From Streptomyces sp. MMG1533 (GTDB taxonomy: Bacteria > Actinomycetota > Actinomycetes > Streptomycetales > Streptomycetaceae): 17,269 bases of DNA. The stretch is taken from NCBI RefSeq assembly GCF_001279775.1, contig NZ_LGDG01000027.1:1-17269 (forward strand), read 5' to 3'. The notes beneath the pieces were generated by a model that saw only the letters and a list, made by a program, of their open reading frames with translations, did no database searches and was not told the DNA's origin. This document shows positions 8,349 to 16,189 of the stretch, piece after piece. The position numbers and the translations under genes were made by a program. Position 1 is the stretch's first letter. Each line of letters opens with the position of its first letter.

Positions 8349-9685
8349 CGGACACCTCCGAGGGGCATTGTGGCGAGCATGCCGGGCACCTGTTCCCGGT
8401 CGAGGCGGGCGAGGCCGGTGCCGGTGTGGCGGGCCGCGCTCTGCAACGCCCTTCTGGCCGCGACGAGTTCGTCGTCGCTGCGCCCGGTCACCCGCAGGTG
8501 GCCGCAGACGGAGACCTCCTGTCGCTCCCCACGGGTGAGTGTGAGGCTGAAGGTTGTGGCGAGCGCGGGGACGGCCGTGACCAGGGCGACCAACTGCGGC
8601 AGCGAGGGCGCTCGCTCACCGCCGAGCGACGGCCACCGGCGGATCCAGTACGTGGTGTGTCTGCGGTTGTCGCAGCGCCAGCTCCGGCCGGACTCCTCGG
8701 TCCGCCGCTCCCGCGTGTCCGTCCGCCCGGCCTCCGCCGTCACCAGTGGGTTGGCACAGGCGGAGGTGGCGATGGCGGAGGTCAGCTCCTCCTCGTCGAG
8801 GAGGGTGGCACGGAACCCTGCCCCGGTCAGCCGGCTCGCGAGGTGGTCGGCGGCGCGCACGACACACTTCTGCGCCCCGACGAGACCACCGCCGCGCGCC
8901 TCCACCGCCTCCGGGCACAGCTCCGGGTCGAGCTTCAACGCGATCCACGTGATCCGCACGGCCGGCGCACCCGTCTGCTCCTGCAGGGGCGCGTAGTTGG
9001 CGACGGCCACCGACTGCTGGGGCAGATGGAGCGCGGGCGCGGGCTGGGTGTGCAGCACGACCTGCGCCGACTCCAGCCTGATGCCGTCCACGTCCAGGGC
9101 GTCGTACACCAGCGAGATCGGCAGCGGCTGCCGGTTCCGCTCGGCCCGCAGGGCGGTGGCGTCGGCCTCCACCTGGAGGACGGCGGTGACGAACGTGCCG
9201 TCCCCGATGACTCCGACGGACCGGCGGTCACGGCCGGCGTACGAATACGTCCGCAGGGTCGGGTCGCACTCCACGGCCGGAGCGAGCCCCGGCTCCGTGC
9301 CCGCCGGTATCGGCGTGCTCGCCGCCCGGCGCTGCCGCGCCCGCAACGCCCGTGCGGTGGCGAACCATTCGGGCAGGGAACGGCCGCGGCGACGCAAGAA
9401 GGAGAGCAGCACCAGGCAGACGGCGACGACAGCCGCAGCCACCAGGGCGACGGGACCGATCACCCACCCGACGAGCAGGACGGCGAGCGCGATCTCCAGC
9501 AGGACGACGCGTTGCAACCGGAATGCCCCGCCCTGCCCCGAACGCACCCTGAGGTGAAGCGCGCCCGGCGAGGCCGGCCGCTGCGCCGGTGTCCGCCGGG
9601 ACCCTGCCGCTGTCTGCCGGGGCGCCGAGGAGCCCCGTGACCGCGATCGGTCCCGGGACCGGGCGCGTGTTCCGGAAGCCATCAC
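8345..9685 (-). CDS. eccE: Type VII secretion membrane protein EccE
   Basis: This 446-aa protein begins with a basic Arg/Ser-rich cytoplasmic tail (~1-40), then has two closely spaced hydrophobic helices (about 58-76 and 78-97) followed by RRRGRSLPEWFATARALRARQR. The rest is a soluble alpha/beta domain that would lie outside the membrane core. This topology and its position beside eccB and mycP match EccE, a peripheral component of the ESX membrane complex. Start is GTG 9685 or the adjacent ATG 9682; the purine-rich GGGGGGATGGAG lies just upstream and serves either. It is divergent from eccB across 196 bp and coupled to the downstream 261-aa gene. The EccE family is sequence-divergent, so the name depends partly on context. 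Confidence 0.8.
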   Translation of the reverse strand: MMASGTRARSRDRSRSRGSSAPRQTAAGSRRTPAQRPASPGALHLRVRSGQGGAFRLQRVVLLEIALAVLLVGWVIGPVALVAAAVVAVCLVLLSFLRRRGRSLPEWFATARALRARQRRAASTPIPAGTEPGLAPAVECDPTLRTYSYAGRDRRSVGVIGDGTFVTAVLQVEADATALRAERNRQPLPISLVYDALDVDGIRLESAQVVLHTQPAPALHLPQQSVAVANYAPLQEQTGAPAVRITWIALKLDPELCPEAVEARGGGLVGAQKCVVRAADHLASRLTGAGFRATLLDEEELTSAIATSACANPLVTAEAGRTDTRERRTEESGRSWRCDNRRHTTYWIRRWPSLGGERAPSLPQLVALVTAVPALATTFSLTLTRGERQEVSVCGHLRVTGRSDDELVAARRALQSAARHTGTGLARLDREQVPGMLATMPLGGVR

Positions 9686-9881
9686 TCCATCCCCCCGTTT
9701 TGCTTACAACTCACTGGTATTTCAGCACCGCACAAGGCCTTTGAAGGCCCGAGCACCCTACCCGCTCCACAAGTCCCCTTGGATACCAGGCATAGTAGGG
9801 GCCCGGTCTGACATCGGAGGCGGGGGACCACGTCATCCCCCCGAGCGCGGCCCATGTGAACACGGGGAGAGACAGGCACAG
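9686..9881. promoter_or_regulatory. Divergent promoter region between eccE and eccB
   Basis: These 196 bases separate two divergent ESX gene sets and must hold promoters for both. A hyphenated palindrome GGCCTT-TG-AAGGCC occupies 9736-9749. CATAGTAGG (9791-9799) resembles a -10 toward eccB but lacks a properly spaced -35. I could not assign promoter boxes with confidence. Confidence 0.5.
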
Positions 9882-11408
9882 ATGGCATCCAGGCGCGACC
9901 AGCTCAATGCCTACACCTTCGCGAAGCGGCGCATGCTTGCGGCGTTCCTTCAGTCGTCGCCCGACGGCTCGGAGGAGGGGGCGCCCCGCCCCCTGCGCTC
10001 GATACTCCCCGGCATCATCGTGGGCGTGATCGTCATCGCCGTCTTCGGGGCGTGGGGCATGTTCAAGCCCACCGCACCCAAGGGCTGGAACACCCCCAAC
10101 GCCAAGGTGATCATCGCCAGCGACTCGACGACGCGGTACGTGGTCCTGAAGACCGGCAATCAGGTCCAACTGCACCCGGTCCTCAACATGGCGTCCGCCA
10201 AGCTGCTCCTCAACGAGGGCAACGGCGAGGTCGTGACCGTCGCCGAGTCCGTCCTCGACAACGGCAAGATCCCGCACGGCGTCACCATCGGCATCCCGTA
10301 CGCGCCCGACCGCCTGCCCTCCGCGTCCGAGGCGGGCAGCGAGAAGCGCTGGGTGGTCTGCGAACGCCCCAGCGCGGGCGGCGAGTCCATCCAGAAGGCG
10401 GCCCTGGTTCTCGCCTCCCGCGACATGAAGGCGACCGAGGGCAAGGGCGAGAAGCTGACGGGCGGTCAACTCCTCTACGTCGCAGACCCGGACGGGAACC
10501 GCTACGTGGTGGACGCGAGCGGACGGTCGTACGCCATCGACAAGAGCGACGAGCTGCTGCTGCGTGCCGTCGTCGGCTCCGGCCGGGAGCCGCAGAAGGT
10601 GTCCAAGGAGTGGCTGGAGACCCTGCACCCGGGGGATCCGATCTCCTTCCCGGAGATCCCCGACCAGCCGGGCACCGCGGCCGGCGCCCCAGGTCAGCTG
10701 GACGAGGCGACCAACAGGGTCGGCATGGTGCTCAAGGGGTCCGACCTCAACAGCGACCAGTACTACGTGGTGCTTCCCGGCAGGGTCGCCCCCATCTCTG
10801 CCTTCGTCGCCCAACTCCTGCTGTTCAGCGAGGATCTGGCCGGCCTCGGCCAGGCCGGCCAGGCCAAGGAGATGAGCCCCGGCGCGATCGTTCCGGGCAA
10901 GGCGTTCGGCACCGAGCACGTCTGGCCCACCGAGGACCCCCAGCCCGTCAACGAGGCCTCCGGCGCGACCGGCAGTCGCAGCACCGTCTGCAACGTGCTG
11001 CGAGACGTGAACGGCGCCTCGGGCGCCACGACCCTGAGCACCTGGGCGGGCACCGACTTCCCGGCCAAGCTTCCCACCGGTTCCTCCAGCGCCTACGTCA
11101 CGCCCGGCTCCGGCCAGCTCTACCGCCAGTTCCAGGGCAAGGAGACCAAGGCCGGTCCGGTCTTCCTCGTCACCGACACGGGCCTGCGCTACGTGCTCCA
11201 GTCCAACGCCGACAGCGGCACGGGCGACGCCGGCATCGGCACGACGGCCAAGGAGCGCGAGCAGGCCCAGCAGGAGGCCCAGCAGGCCCAGACCCGGCTG
11301 GGCTACAAGGACGTGGACCCCGCACCCATCCCCGCCGCCTGGTCGGAGTTCCTGCCCACGGGCCCACGGCTGTCGACGACTGCGGCACGCCAGCCGCAGG
11401 GCTCCTGA
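9882..11408 (+). CDS. eccB: Type VII secretion membrane protein EccB
   Basis: This 508-aa protein has the typical EccB layout: the conserved N-terminus MASRRDQLNAYTFAKRRML, one membrane helix at about 41-61 (ILPGIIVGVIVIAVFGAWGM), and a large extracytoplasmic domain with repeated beta segments such as YVVLKTGNQVQLHPVLNMASAKLL and FLVTDTGLRYVL. EccB is a core subunit of the ESX membrane complex and carries its periplasm-facing part. ATG 9882 is chosen over the upstream in-frame ATG 9741 because homologous sequence starts there; GGGGAG (9864-9869) and AGG (9874-9876) precede it. The C-terminus is Gln/Ala-rich then ends after EFLPTGPRLS. It is followed by mycP after 11 bases, so the two are co-transcribed. 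Confidence 0.95.
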   Translation: MASRRDQLNAYTFAKRRMLAAFLQSSPDGSEEGAPRPLRSILPGIIVGVIVIAVFGAWGMFKPTAPKGWNTPNAKVIIASDSTTRYVVLKTGNQVQLHPVLNMASAKLLLNEGNGEVVTVAESVLDNGKIPHGVTIGIPYAPDRLPSASEAGSEKRWVVCERPSAGGESIQKAALVLASRDMKATEGKGEKLTGGQLLYVADPDGNRYVVDASGRSYAIDKSDELLLRAVVGSGREPQKVSKEWLETLHPGDPISFPEIPDQPGTAAGAPGQLDEATNRVGMVLKGSDLNSDQYYVVLPGRVAPISAFVAQLLLFSEDLAGLGQAGQAKEMSPGAIVPGKAFGTEHVWPTEDPQPVNEASGATGSRSTVCNVLRDVNGASGATTLSTWAGTDFPAKLPTGSSSAYVTPGSGQLYRQFQGKETKAGPVFLVTDTGLRYVLQSNADSGTGDAGIGTTAKEREQAQQEAQQAQTRLGYKDVDPAPIPAAWSEFLPTGPRLSTTAARQPQGS

Positions 11409-11419
11409 GGGGTGCGGAC

Positions 11420-12676
11420 ATGCGACGCGTGCCCTCCTTCCGCCGCCTGACGACCGCCGCGGCCGCGGCCCTGCTCACGACCGCCCCCGTCGTCCTCGCG
11501 CCTCCCGCGGCGGCGGCCGAGCTCCCGTACTCGGACCAGTGCTCGTTCCCCAACGGCAAGTACCCGGGCCGTCCCTGGTCCCTGCAACGCGTCCTCCTGG
11601 ACGAGCTGTGGAGCCAGTCCAAGGGCAAGAACGTGCGCGTGGCGGTGATCGACACCGGCGTGGACGTGACGAATCCCCAGCTCACCGGCGCCGTCGATGT
11701 GAAGAGCGGCCGCAACCTCCTGCCGAAGAACCTCAAGGACGACGACGGCAACGCGATCGAGCGGGGCAAGGAGAACGGCACCACGGACACCGTCGGTCAC
11801 GGCACCAAGGTCGCCGGCATCATCGCGGCCCGCCCCGTCAAGGGCACCGGATTCGTGGGCCTGGCCCCCGAGGCGACGATCATCCCGATCCAGCAGAACG
11901 ACGCGGAGGGCCACGGCACGGCCGACACCCTGGCCAACGCGATCCGCTACGCCATCACGGCCGGGGCCGGCGTCATCAACATCTCCCAGGACACCTCCAA
12001 CGCGTTGAAGCCCTCCTCCGACCTGGAGCTGGCGATCGACGAGGCCTTGGCCCAGAAGATCGTCGTGGTGGCCTCGGCGGGCAACGACGGCCTCGGCGGC
12101 AACGTCAAGAAGACGTACCCGGCGTCCTACAAGGGCGTCCTCGCGGTCGCCGCCTCGGACCGCAACAATGAGCGCGCATCCTTCTCCCAGGCAGGCGAGT
12201 TCGTCGGCGTGGCCGCCCCCGGCGTGGACATGATCTCCACCGTCCCCAAGGGCGGACACTGCTCCGACAACGGTACGAGTTTCTCCGCGCCGTACGTCGC
12301 CGGTGTCGCGGCGCTGATCAAGGCGAAGCACCCGACGTGGACGGCCCAGGAGATCGTCGCCCAGATCGAACAGACCGCGGAACGCACGACCGCGGGTCAC
12401 GACATCTACGTCGGCTGGGGCGTGGTGGACCCCATACGTGCCCTTACGGAGGACGACGAACCGCTGGAGTCCCCCAACCCTCAAGCGGGCCTCAGCAAGC
12501 CGGAAGCGCCCACGCCGGCCAAGTTCCAGATCGGCGAAACGGCTGCCGAACGCAATGCCCGCCTCGCCACGTACGTCTCCGTGGGAGCGGCGGTACTCGT
12601 CGCCGGCCTCGGCGGTGCGGCGGTGGCGATCCGGGATGCGCGCAGGCGTGCGCGACGGGTCGTGGGGGCGGAGTAG
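11420..12676 (+). CDS. mycP: Mycosin, type VII-associated subtilisin-like serine protease
   Basis: This 418-aa protein shows a signal peptide (basic MRRVPSFRR, then an Ala/Leu-rich core, likely cleaved near AAAA-ELPYSD around residue 33), a subtilisin domain, a Pro-rich linker (~350-370), a C-terminal membrane helix (~384-403) and a basic tail. The catalytic triad is visible: D78 in VIDTGVD, H127 in GHGTKVAG, S287 in NGTSFSAPYVAG; the oxyanion Asn is N222 in SAGND. C41 and C281 are available for a disulfide. Mycosins are needed for ESX secretion and stabilise the membrane complex. The start ATG 11420 follows GAGGGG (11407-11412), which overlaps the eccB stop. It is larger in overall layout than a free extracellular subtilisin because of the anchor. 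Confidence 0.97.
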   Translation: MRRVPSFRRLTTAAAAALLTTAPVVLAPPAAAAELPYSDQCSFPNGKYPGRPWSLQRVLLDELWSQSKGKNVRVAVIDTGVDVTNPQLTGAVDVKSGRNLLPKNLKDDDGNAIERGKENGTTDTVGHGTKVAGIIAARPVKGTGFVGLAPEATIIPIQQNDAEGHGTADTLANAIRYAITAGAGVINISQDTSNALKPSSDLELAIDEALAQKIVVVASAGNDGLGGNVKKTYPASYKGVLAVAASDRNNERASFSQAGEFVGVAAPGVDMISTVPKGGHCSDNGTSFSAPYVAGVAALIKAKHPTWTAQEIVAQIEQTAERTTAGHDIYVGWGVVDPIRALTEDDEPLESPNPQAGLSKPEAPTPAKFQIGETAAERNARLATYVSVGAAVLVAGLGGAAVAIRDARRRARRVVGAE

Positions 12677-12733
12677 GCGACAGGGGCATCTCCGCGTCCG
12701 AGGACCGCAGTTGAGGCGCGCCGGTTCCGGGTG

Positions 12734-12743
12734 ATCGTACGAT
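12734..12743 (+). promoter_or_regulatory. Palindrome / candidate -10 ahead of the esx operon
   Basis: ATCGTACGAT is a perfect 10-bp palindrome 56 bases before the first WXG100 gene. Its right part TACGAT (12738-12743) fits the Streptomyces -10 consensus. TTGAGG at 12711-12716 is a possible -35 but the 21-base spacing is too long, so the site may be an operator or an activator-dependent promoter. Confidence 0.4.
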
Positions 12744-12798
12744 TGTCGGAACAGCAAGAGGCTCGTGATGCCGAAGCGACGGGGGCAAAGGTACGGGT

Positions 12799-13212
12799 AT
12801 GGGTGTGAACGGAGCCGGCTCGGCGCAGGGCGGTGGCAAGAACCTCCGGGTCTCCTCCCACGATCTGACCAAGCTCGCCGGTGACCTGGACGACATGCAG
12901 GACCACCTGGACAAGCAGGTCAAACGCATGGACGCGGTCGTCGACCGCATCGAGGCGGGCTGGCGGGGCCCGGCGGCGACGGCGTACCGGAAGTTCCACC
13001 AGGCGGCGGCCGAGGACGCCGTACGCATCCGTGAGGTGATGCAGCTGTTGGAGCAGGCCGTCCGCCTGAGCCGGGACGGTTTCAGCCAGGACGACCTCGA
13101 AGTGCTCGCCCAGATGCGGTCGATCCAGGTGGACGTGGACAGCGAGGTCGACAAGCTGTCGACGCCGAACACGGAACCACCGGCGCCGCGCAGCAGCCTC
13201 GACGGGTTCTGA
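12799..13212 (+). CDS. esxB: WXG100 family protein, EsxB-like
   Basis: A 137-aa helical-hairpin protein with the W-R-G turn at 55-57 between two amphipathic helices (about 20-52 and 60-95). WXG100 proteins form dimers, usually with the neighbouring gene's product, and are exported by the ESX machine. It is longer than the ~100-residue norm because of a C-terminal extension (96-137) with a Pro-rich end. The usual YxxxD/E export signal is absent; F95-SQD-D99 at the end of helix two is the closest match. The start ATG 12799 follows AAAGG at 12787-12791. First of two WXG100 genes; in S. coelicolor the equivalent order is described as esxB then esxA, and I follow that naming. Confidence 0.9.
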   Translation: MGVNGAGSAQGGGKNLRVSSHDLTKLAGDLDDMQDHLDKQVKRMDAVVDRIEAGWRGPAATAYRKFHQAAAEDAVRIREVMQLLEQAVRLSRDGFSQDDLEVLAQMRSIQVDVDSEVDKLSTPNTEPPAPRSSLDGF

Positions 13213-13270
13213 CCCGCACCGCCAACCGCTCATATCCACAGGCGTAGTTACCGACATCCAATGGGGGATC

Positions 13271-13585
13271 ATGTCGACCGGGCCCGCTTCCGACGACCAC
13301 ATAGCCGTCACCTTCGGCACGCTCCACGACCTCGCCGCGGAGCTTGAGGACATCCTCAGGAAGCTCAACGGCAAGCTGGACGGCCTCTACGACCGTGTCG
13401 TACCCGTCGTGCTGTCCTGGGAGGGCGAGACACGCGACGTCTTCGTCGACAAGCTCGACGAGTGGGACCGCTCGGCGCAGGATCTGCAGGCGGCCCAGAA
13501 GTGGCTGCACGAGTACGTCACCACCGGCCACACCAACTACGCGGCGGCACATCAGGCGGTGCTGCGGGGCTGGGGGGCCGCCTGA
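13271..13585 (+). CDS. esxA: WXG100 family protein, EsxA-like
   Basis: A 104-aa protein with two predicted helices (about 15-45 and 53-95) joined by the turn W50-E51-G52, the WXG motif. Length is typical for the family. It is likely the partner of the preceding WXG100 protein and an ESX substrate. A Tyr at 90 is followed by AAAH rather than xxxD/E, so a canonical export motif is not complete here either. ATG 13271 is preceded by GGGGGA only 3-4 bases away, an unusually tight spacing. The stop overlaps the next gene's start as TGATG, coupling it to the toxin gene. Confidence 0.9.
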   Translation: MSTGPASDDHIAVTFGTLHDLAAELEDILRKLNGKLDGLYDRVVPVVLSWEGETRDVFVDKLDEWDRSAQDLQAAQKWLHEYVTTGHTNYAAAHQAVLRGWGAA

Positions 13586-15468
13586 TGGCCACGCCCGCCC
13601 CGGCGCCGTCGTCCTCGCCGTCGTCGGTGCCTGCCCCGGCGCCGTCCACGACCCCCGCGCCCTCTACGGGACAGCCGTCGGGGGGAACGGCGCCGACTCC
13701 CCAACCCTCACCGGGCGGCCTGACCGACCCCACCGGCAAGGACATCTCGCAGCAGGACACGACCTCGGCACGCCAACAGCGCGCCGACGAACTGGCGGCG
13801 ATGAAGCCCTCCGCCCCGCCGGGCAACGCCGTCGGGTTCGACATCCAGCCGCAGCACGTCTACTACGCCTCATACATGCTGCGCAACGCCCAGCACGACT
13901 TCGCAGACCGGGCTAAGAGCCTCGTCGACACGCTGGACGGCCATGCGCACGCGGTCGGTTGTGGCACCGGCCCGGAGGCCTTCGCGAAGTCGTACGCCGA
14001 GATCGCCGCGCTGTTCCTCGAGGTGTGGGACAGAGCGACGGAGGGTGTCGGCGGAGCGGCCGTCGGCCTGACGGTCACGGCGAACAACTACGCCGAGGCG
14101 GAACTCGCGACCAGCCCCCTGACACCAGCGGTGGTGAAGAAGAGCCCCCCGGCCGTCATCAAGAACGCCGGCGCGGGCGGCCCCGTGGCCGAACTCGGCT
14201 GGGGCAACGCGCCTGCCGAGGACGGCTGGGGCAACGCGATCATCGACGAGGTCGCAGGCGCCCTGAGCGTGGTGGGCGACGAGATCCTTCGCCCGATCCT
14301 CCAGCATGCCCTGCGCCACGGGAAGGTCGCCGACATCACGCCGGGCGGCGATGACATCGAGCTGCCCAAGATCGCCGAGACCTGGAGGCAGGCCGGCAAG
14401 GACGCCAAGAAGTCGGCGGAAGCCTTCGACGATGCCATCGCCTACCTCACGAATCCGGCGCCGGGGAATGACGAGTGGCAGAAGGCCATGAAGCAGTTCT
14501 GCTCGAAGATCTGGGGAACTACGGCGTGGGGCAAAGAGCACCACGGCTACCAGTGGAAGCACGAGGACGGGGAGCAGCCCGCACTGGGCGTCCTTCAGGA
14601 CACTGCACGCGACATCGCGACGGCGTGTGACGGGGTCAGCGCGGAAGTGACCAAGGTCCGGTCCACGATCATGGATGTGTACAAGGATGCGGCCTATAAG
14701 ACCTTTGACGTGGACGGCGTCCTGGACGCCTTCAAGAAGATCGCCGAACTCCCGGCGATTGCCGCGGAGTTCCTCGCCAACATCGACACCGGCCGCCTGA
14801 ACCACGCCGTCGACACCTACAACCGTCAGATAGGTGCACTCGCAGACGACGTGACCAAGCTGAAGGCGGCGTTGACGGAGGCCGAGCAGGCCGTTCCCTC
14901 ATATGCTGCGGAAGAGGCAATTGCCGAGTCATTCGGTACGAGGTCGCTCAATGAATTCAAGCTGGAGCACAAGTACACGATCGACGGTGATGGGAGCAAT
15001 CACTTCTACCCCATCGACCTGGCCAACGCTGAATGGCTGGACAACGGACTGTCGAGTAGTCACAGTGTCGATAGGCATGTCGGACTGACGGACGACCAGC
15101 TGAGAAATCGGATGAGGGATCAATTGCCGAAAGCTGCGTCCACCTTTGCGGAAATGTCCTCCGCTCAGCATTACACGCAAGCTGCTCTCGACGACGTGGA
15201 CAATGCGGCGCGGATCGAGGAGTGGATCAAGAGAGTCGAGGACAGGGAGAGGAACAATCCCTCCTGGAATCCCAACAGCTCGAAGATAGACCCGCCCATC
15301 ACGTTGACCTTTGGCGATGTGACGGGGTCCACCGTGAGCCGCGACGACTATCTCAACGACGGCGCGAACGCCCAGGTCACTGATGCGCACGGGGTCAAGG
15401 TCGTACTACGCTACTGCAAGGGTATCGATCCGCCGTTCATTGTGATCACGTCAATGCCGACCGCTTGA
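13585..15468 (+). CDS. Type VII-linked polymorphic toxin with C-terminal RNase A-like domain
   Basis: This 627-aa protein starts at ATG 13585 (TGATG overlap with esxA); the frame is open further left but that is within esxA. Residues 1-50 are a Pro/Ser/Thr-rich stretch; ~88-175 form helices resembling a WXG100/ESX-substrate domain; ~255-440 are further long helices; the C-terminus (~485-627) has the features of the bacterial RNase A-like toxin domain known from CdiA of Yersinia kristensenii: SVDRHVGLTDDQLRNRM (H498), AASTF at 517-521, AQHYTQ, an IEEWI helix, GVKVVLRY and a final PPFIVITSMP. In that family a His in the RHVG motif and a C-terminal Thr are part of the active site, so H498 and T622 are the candidate residues here. 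There is no signal peptide, as expected for an ESX substrate. Predicted to be an exported RNase used against competing cells; the activity is inferred. Confidence 0.88.
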   Translation: MATPAPAPSSSPSSVPAPAPSTTPAPSTGQPSGGTAPTPQPSPGGLTDPTGKDISQQDTTSARQQRADELAAMKPSAPPGNAVGFDIQPQHVYYASYMLRNAQHDFADRAKSLVDTLDGHAHAVGCGTGPEAFAKSYAEIAALFLEVWDRATEGVGGAAVGLTVTANNYAEAELATSPLTPAVVKKSPPAVIKNAGAGGPVAELGWGNAPAEDGWGNAIIDEVAGALSVVGDEILRPILQHALRHGKVADITPGGDDIELPKIAETWRQAGKDAKKSAEAFDDAIAYLTNPAPGNDEWQKAMKQFCSKIWGTTAWGKEHHGYQWKHEDGEQPALGVLQDTARDIATACDGVSAEVTKVRSTIMDVYKDAAYKTFDVDGVLDAFKKIAELPAIAAEFLANIDTGRLNHAVDTYNRQIGALADDVTKLKAALTEAEQAVPSYAAEEAIAESFGTRSLNEFKLEHKYTIDGDGSNHFYPIDLANAEWLDNGLSSSHSVDRHVGLTDDQLRNRMRDQLPKAASTFAEMSSAQHYTQAALDDVDNAARIEEWIKRVEDRERNNPSWNPNSSKIDPPITLTFGDVTGSTVSRDDYLNDGANAQVTDAHGVKVVLRYCKGIDPPFIVITSMPTA

Positions 15469-15484
15469 CCCGAAAGGTGGCCGC

Positions 15485-16189
15485 GTGCGTCTCGGTCAGA
15501 AGGGATCCGTTTTGCAGTCATTCACCTGGTCCGCCTTCGATCGTGGGCCCGCTGACAGGGTGCTCGATATTGTGCTCAAATGTCAGGAGTCAGCGGGCGA
15601 ACGTGAACTCGAGGGCGAACTGGCGCGGTTTATCCGGCTGATTCGATGGTCTAACGAGGCCCAGTGGTTGTGCCCTGTCACGACCGTTTCTGCCCTTCTG
15701 GATCTCGCCGCGGAACTCTGGGGCGCCGGGCTCGACAGGCTCATCGCCCCCACCTTCAGGGAGAAGGTTGACCGTGCGTCCGGCGGCTCCGATCAAGTGG
15801 GTTACCTGAACATGCTGGCCGGGACTGTCCGGGCGGTGGAGGGAAGGGCCACGACGGACATCGGTGAACTTCCCTTCTCTGAATGGGAATCAGAGGTCGA
15901 ATTCCGCAGGCTCCAGGGGTTCAGTGGAAACTGGCTGGACGATGCCGAGTACGAAACTCTGGATGAGTGCGTGACCGCTGCAATCGATTCAGAGCACCCC
16001 TACTGTGCCGAGTACCTCGGGCCGATCTCTGCTGAAGCGCAGACCGCGTTGGTGAGAAAACTGCAGTCGCCCGAGGCGGGTGCGAGCCTTGGACGCATCA
16101 TGCCGTGGGCCACCGCGGACGCACTGGGCCGATTGCTGGACATCATCAACGACCACATGCGACACGCACACAGCCCGGACTGCCCATGA
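15485..16189 (+). CDS. Unknown 234-aa protein, candidate immunity protein for the RNase toxin
   Basis: The GTG start at 15485 follows AAAGGTGG (15473-15480), 16 bases after the toxin stop. I recognise no family. The protein is mixed alpha-helical and acidic, with no signal peptide or membrane helix, so it should be cytoplasmic. Segments such as FIRLIRWSNEAQWLCPVTTVSALLDL are cut by few conserved glycines; C-terminal helix DALGRLLDIINDHMRHAH ends the protein. Immediate position after the toxin is where a cognate immunity gene is expected, and its lower GC content matches that of the toxin's C-terminal coding region. It overlaps the next ORF as ATGA. It could instead be an unrelated accessory protein; the function is inferred from position only. 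Confidence 0.82.
   Translation: MRLGQKGSVLQSFTWSAFDRGPADRVLDIVLKCQESAGERELEGELARFIRLIRWSNEAQWLCPVTTVSALLDLAAELWGAGLDRLIAPTFREKVDRASGGSDQVGYLNMLAGTVRAVEGRATTDIGELPFSEWESEVEFRRLQGFSGNWLDDAEYETLDECVTAAIDSEHPYCAEYLGPISAEAQTALVRKLQSPEAGASLGRIMPWATADALGRLLDIINDHMRHAHSPDCP

Noticed and set aside
9741..9881. N-terminal extension of EccB from ATG 9741
   Set aside because: The conserved EccB N-terminus MASRRDQLNAYTFAKRRM starts at 9882; the extension has no family-like sequence and would overlap the divergent promoter region.
13462..13584. Earlier start for the toxin gene within esxA
   Set aside because: It would overlap the esxA gene in another frame for 123 bases; the TGATG junction at 13583-13587 gives a natural coupled start.
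16105..16185. A 27-residue N-terminal extension of the orphan toxin fragment that might supply the missing RHVG motif
   Set aside because: The extension lies inside the coding region of the 234-aa gene, is His/Arg-rich from frame shift, and contains no match to the missing part of the RNase A-like domain.
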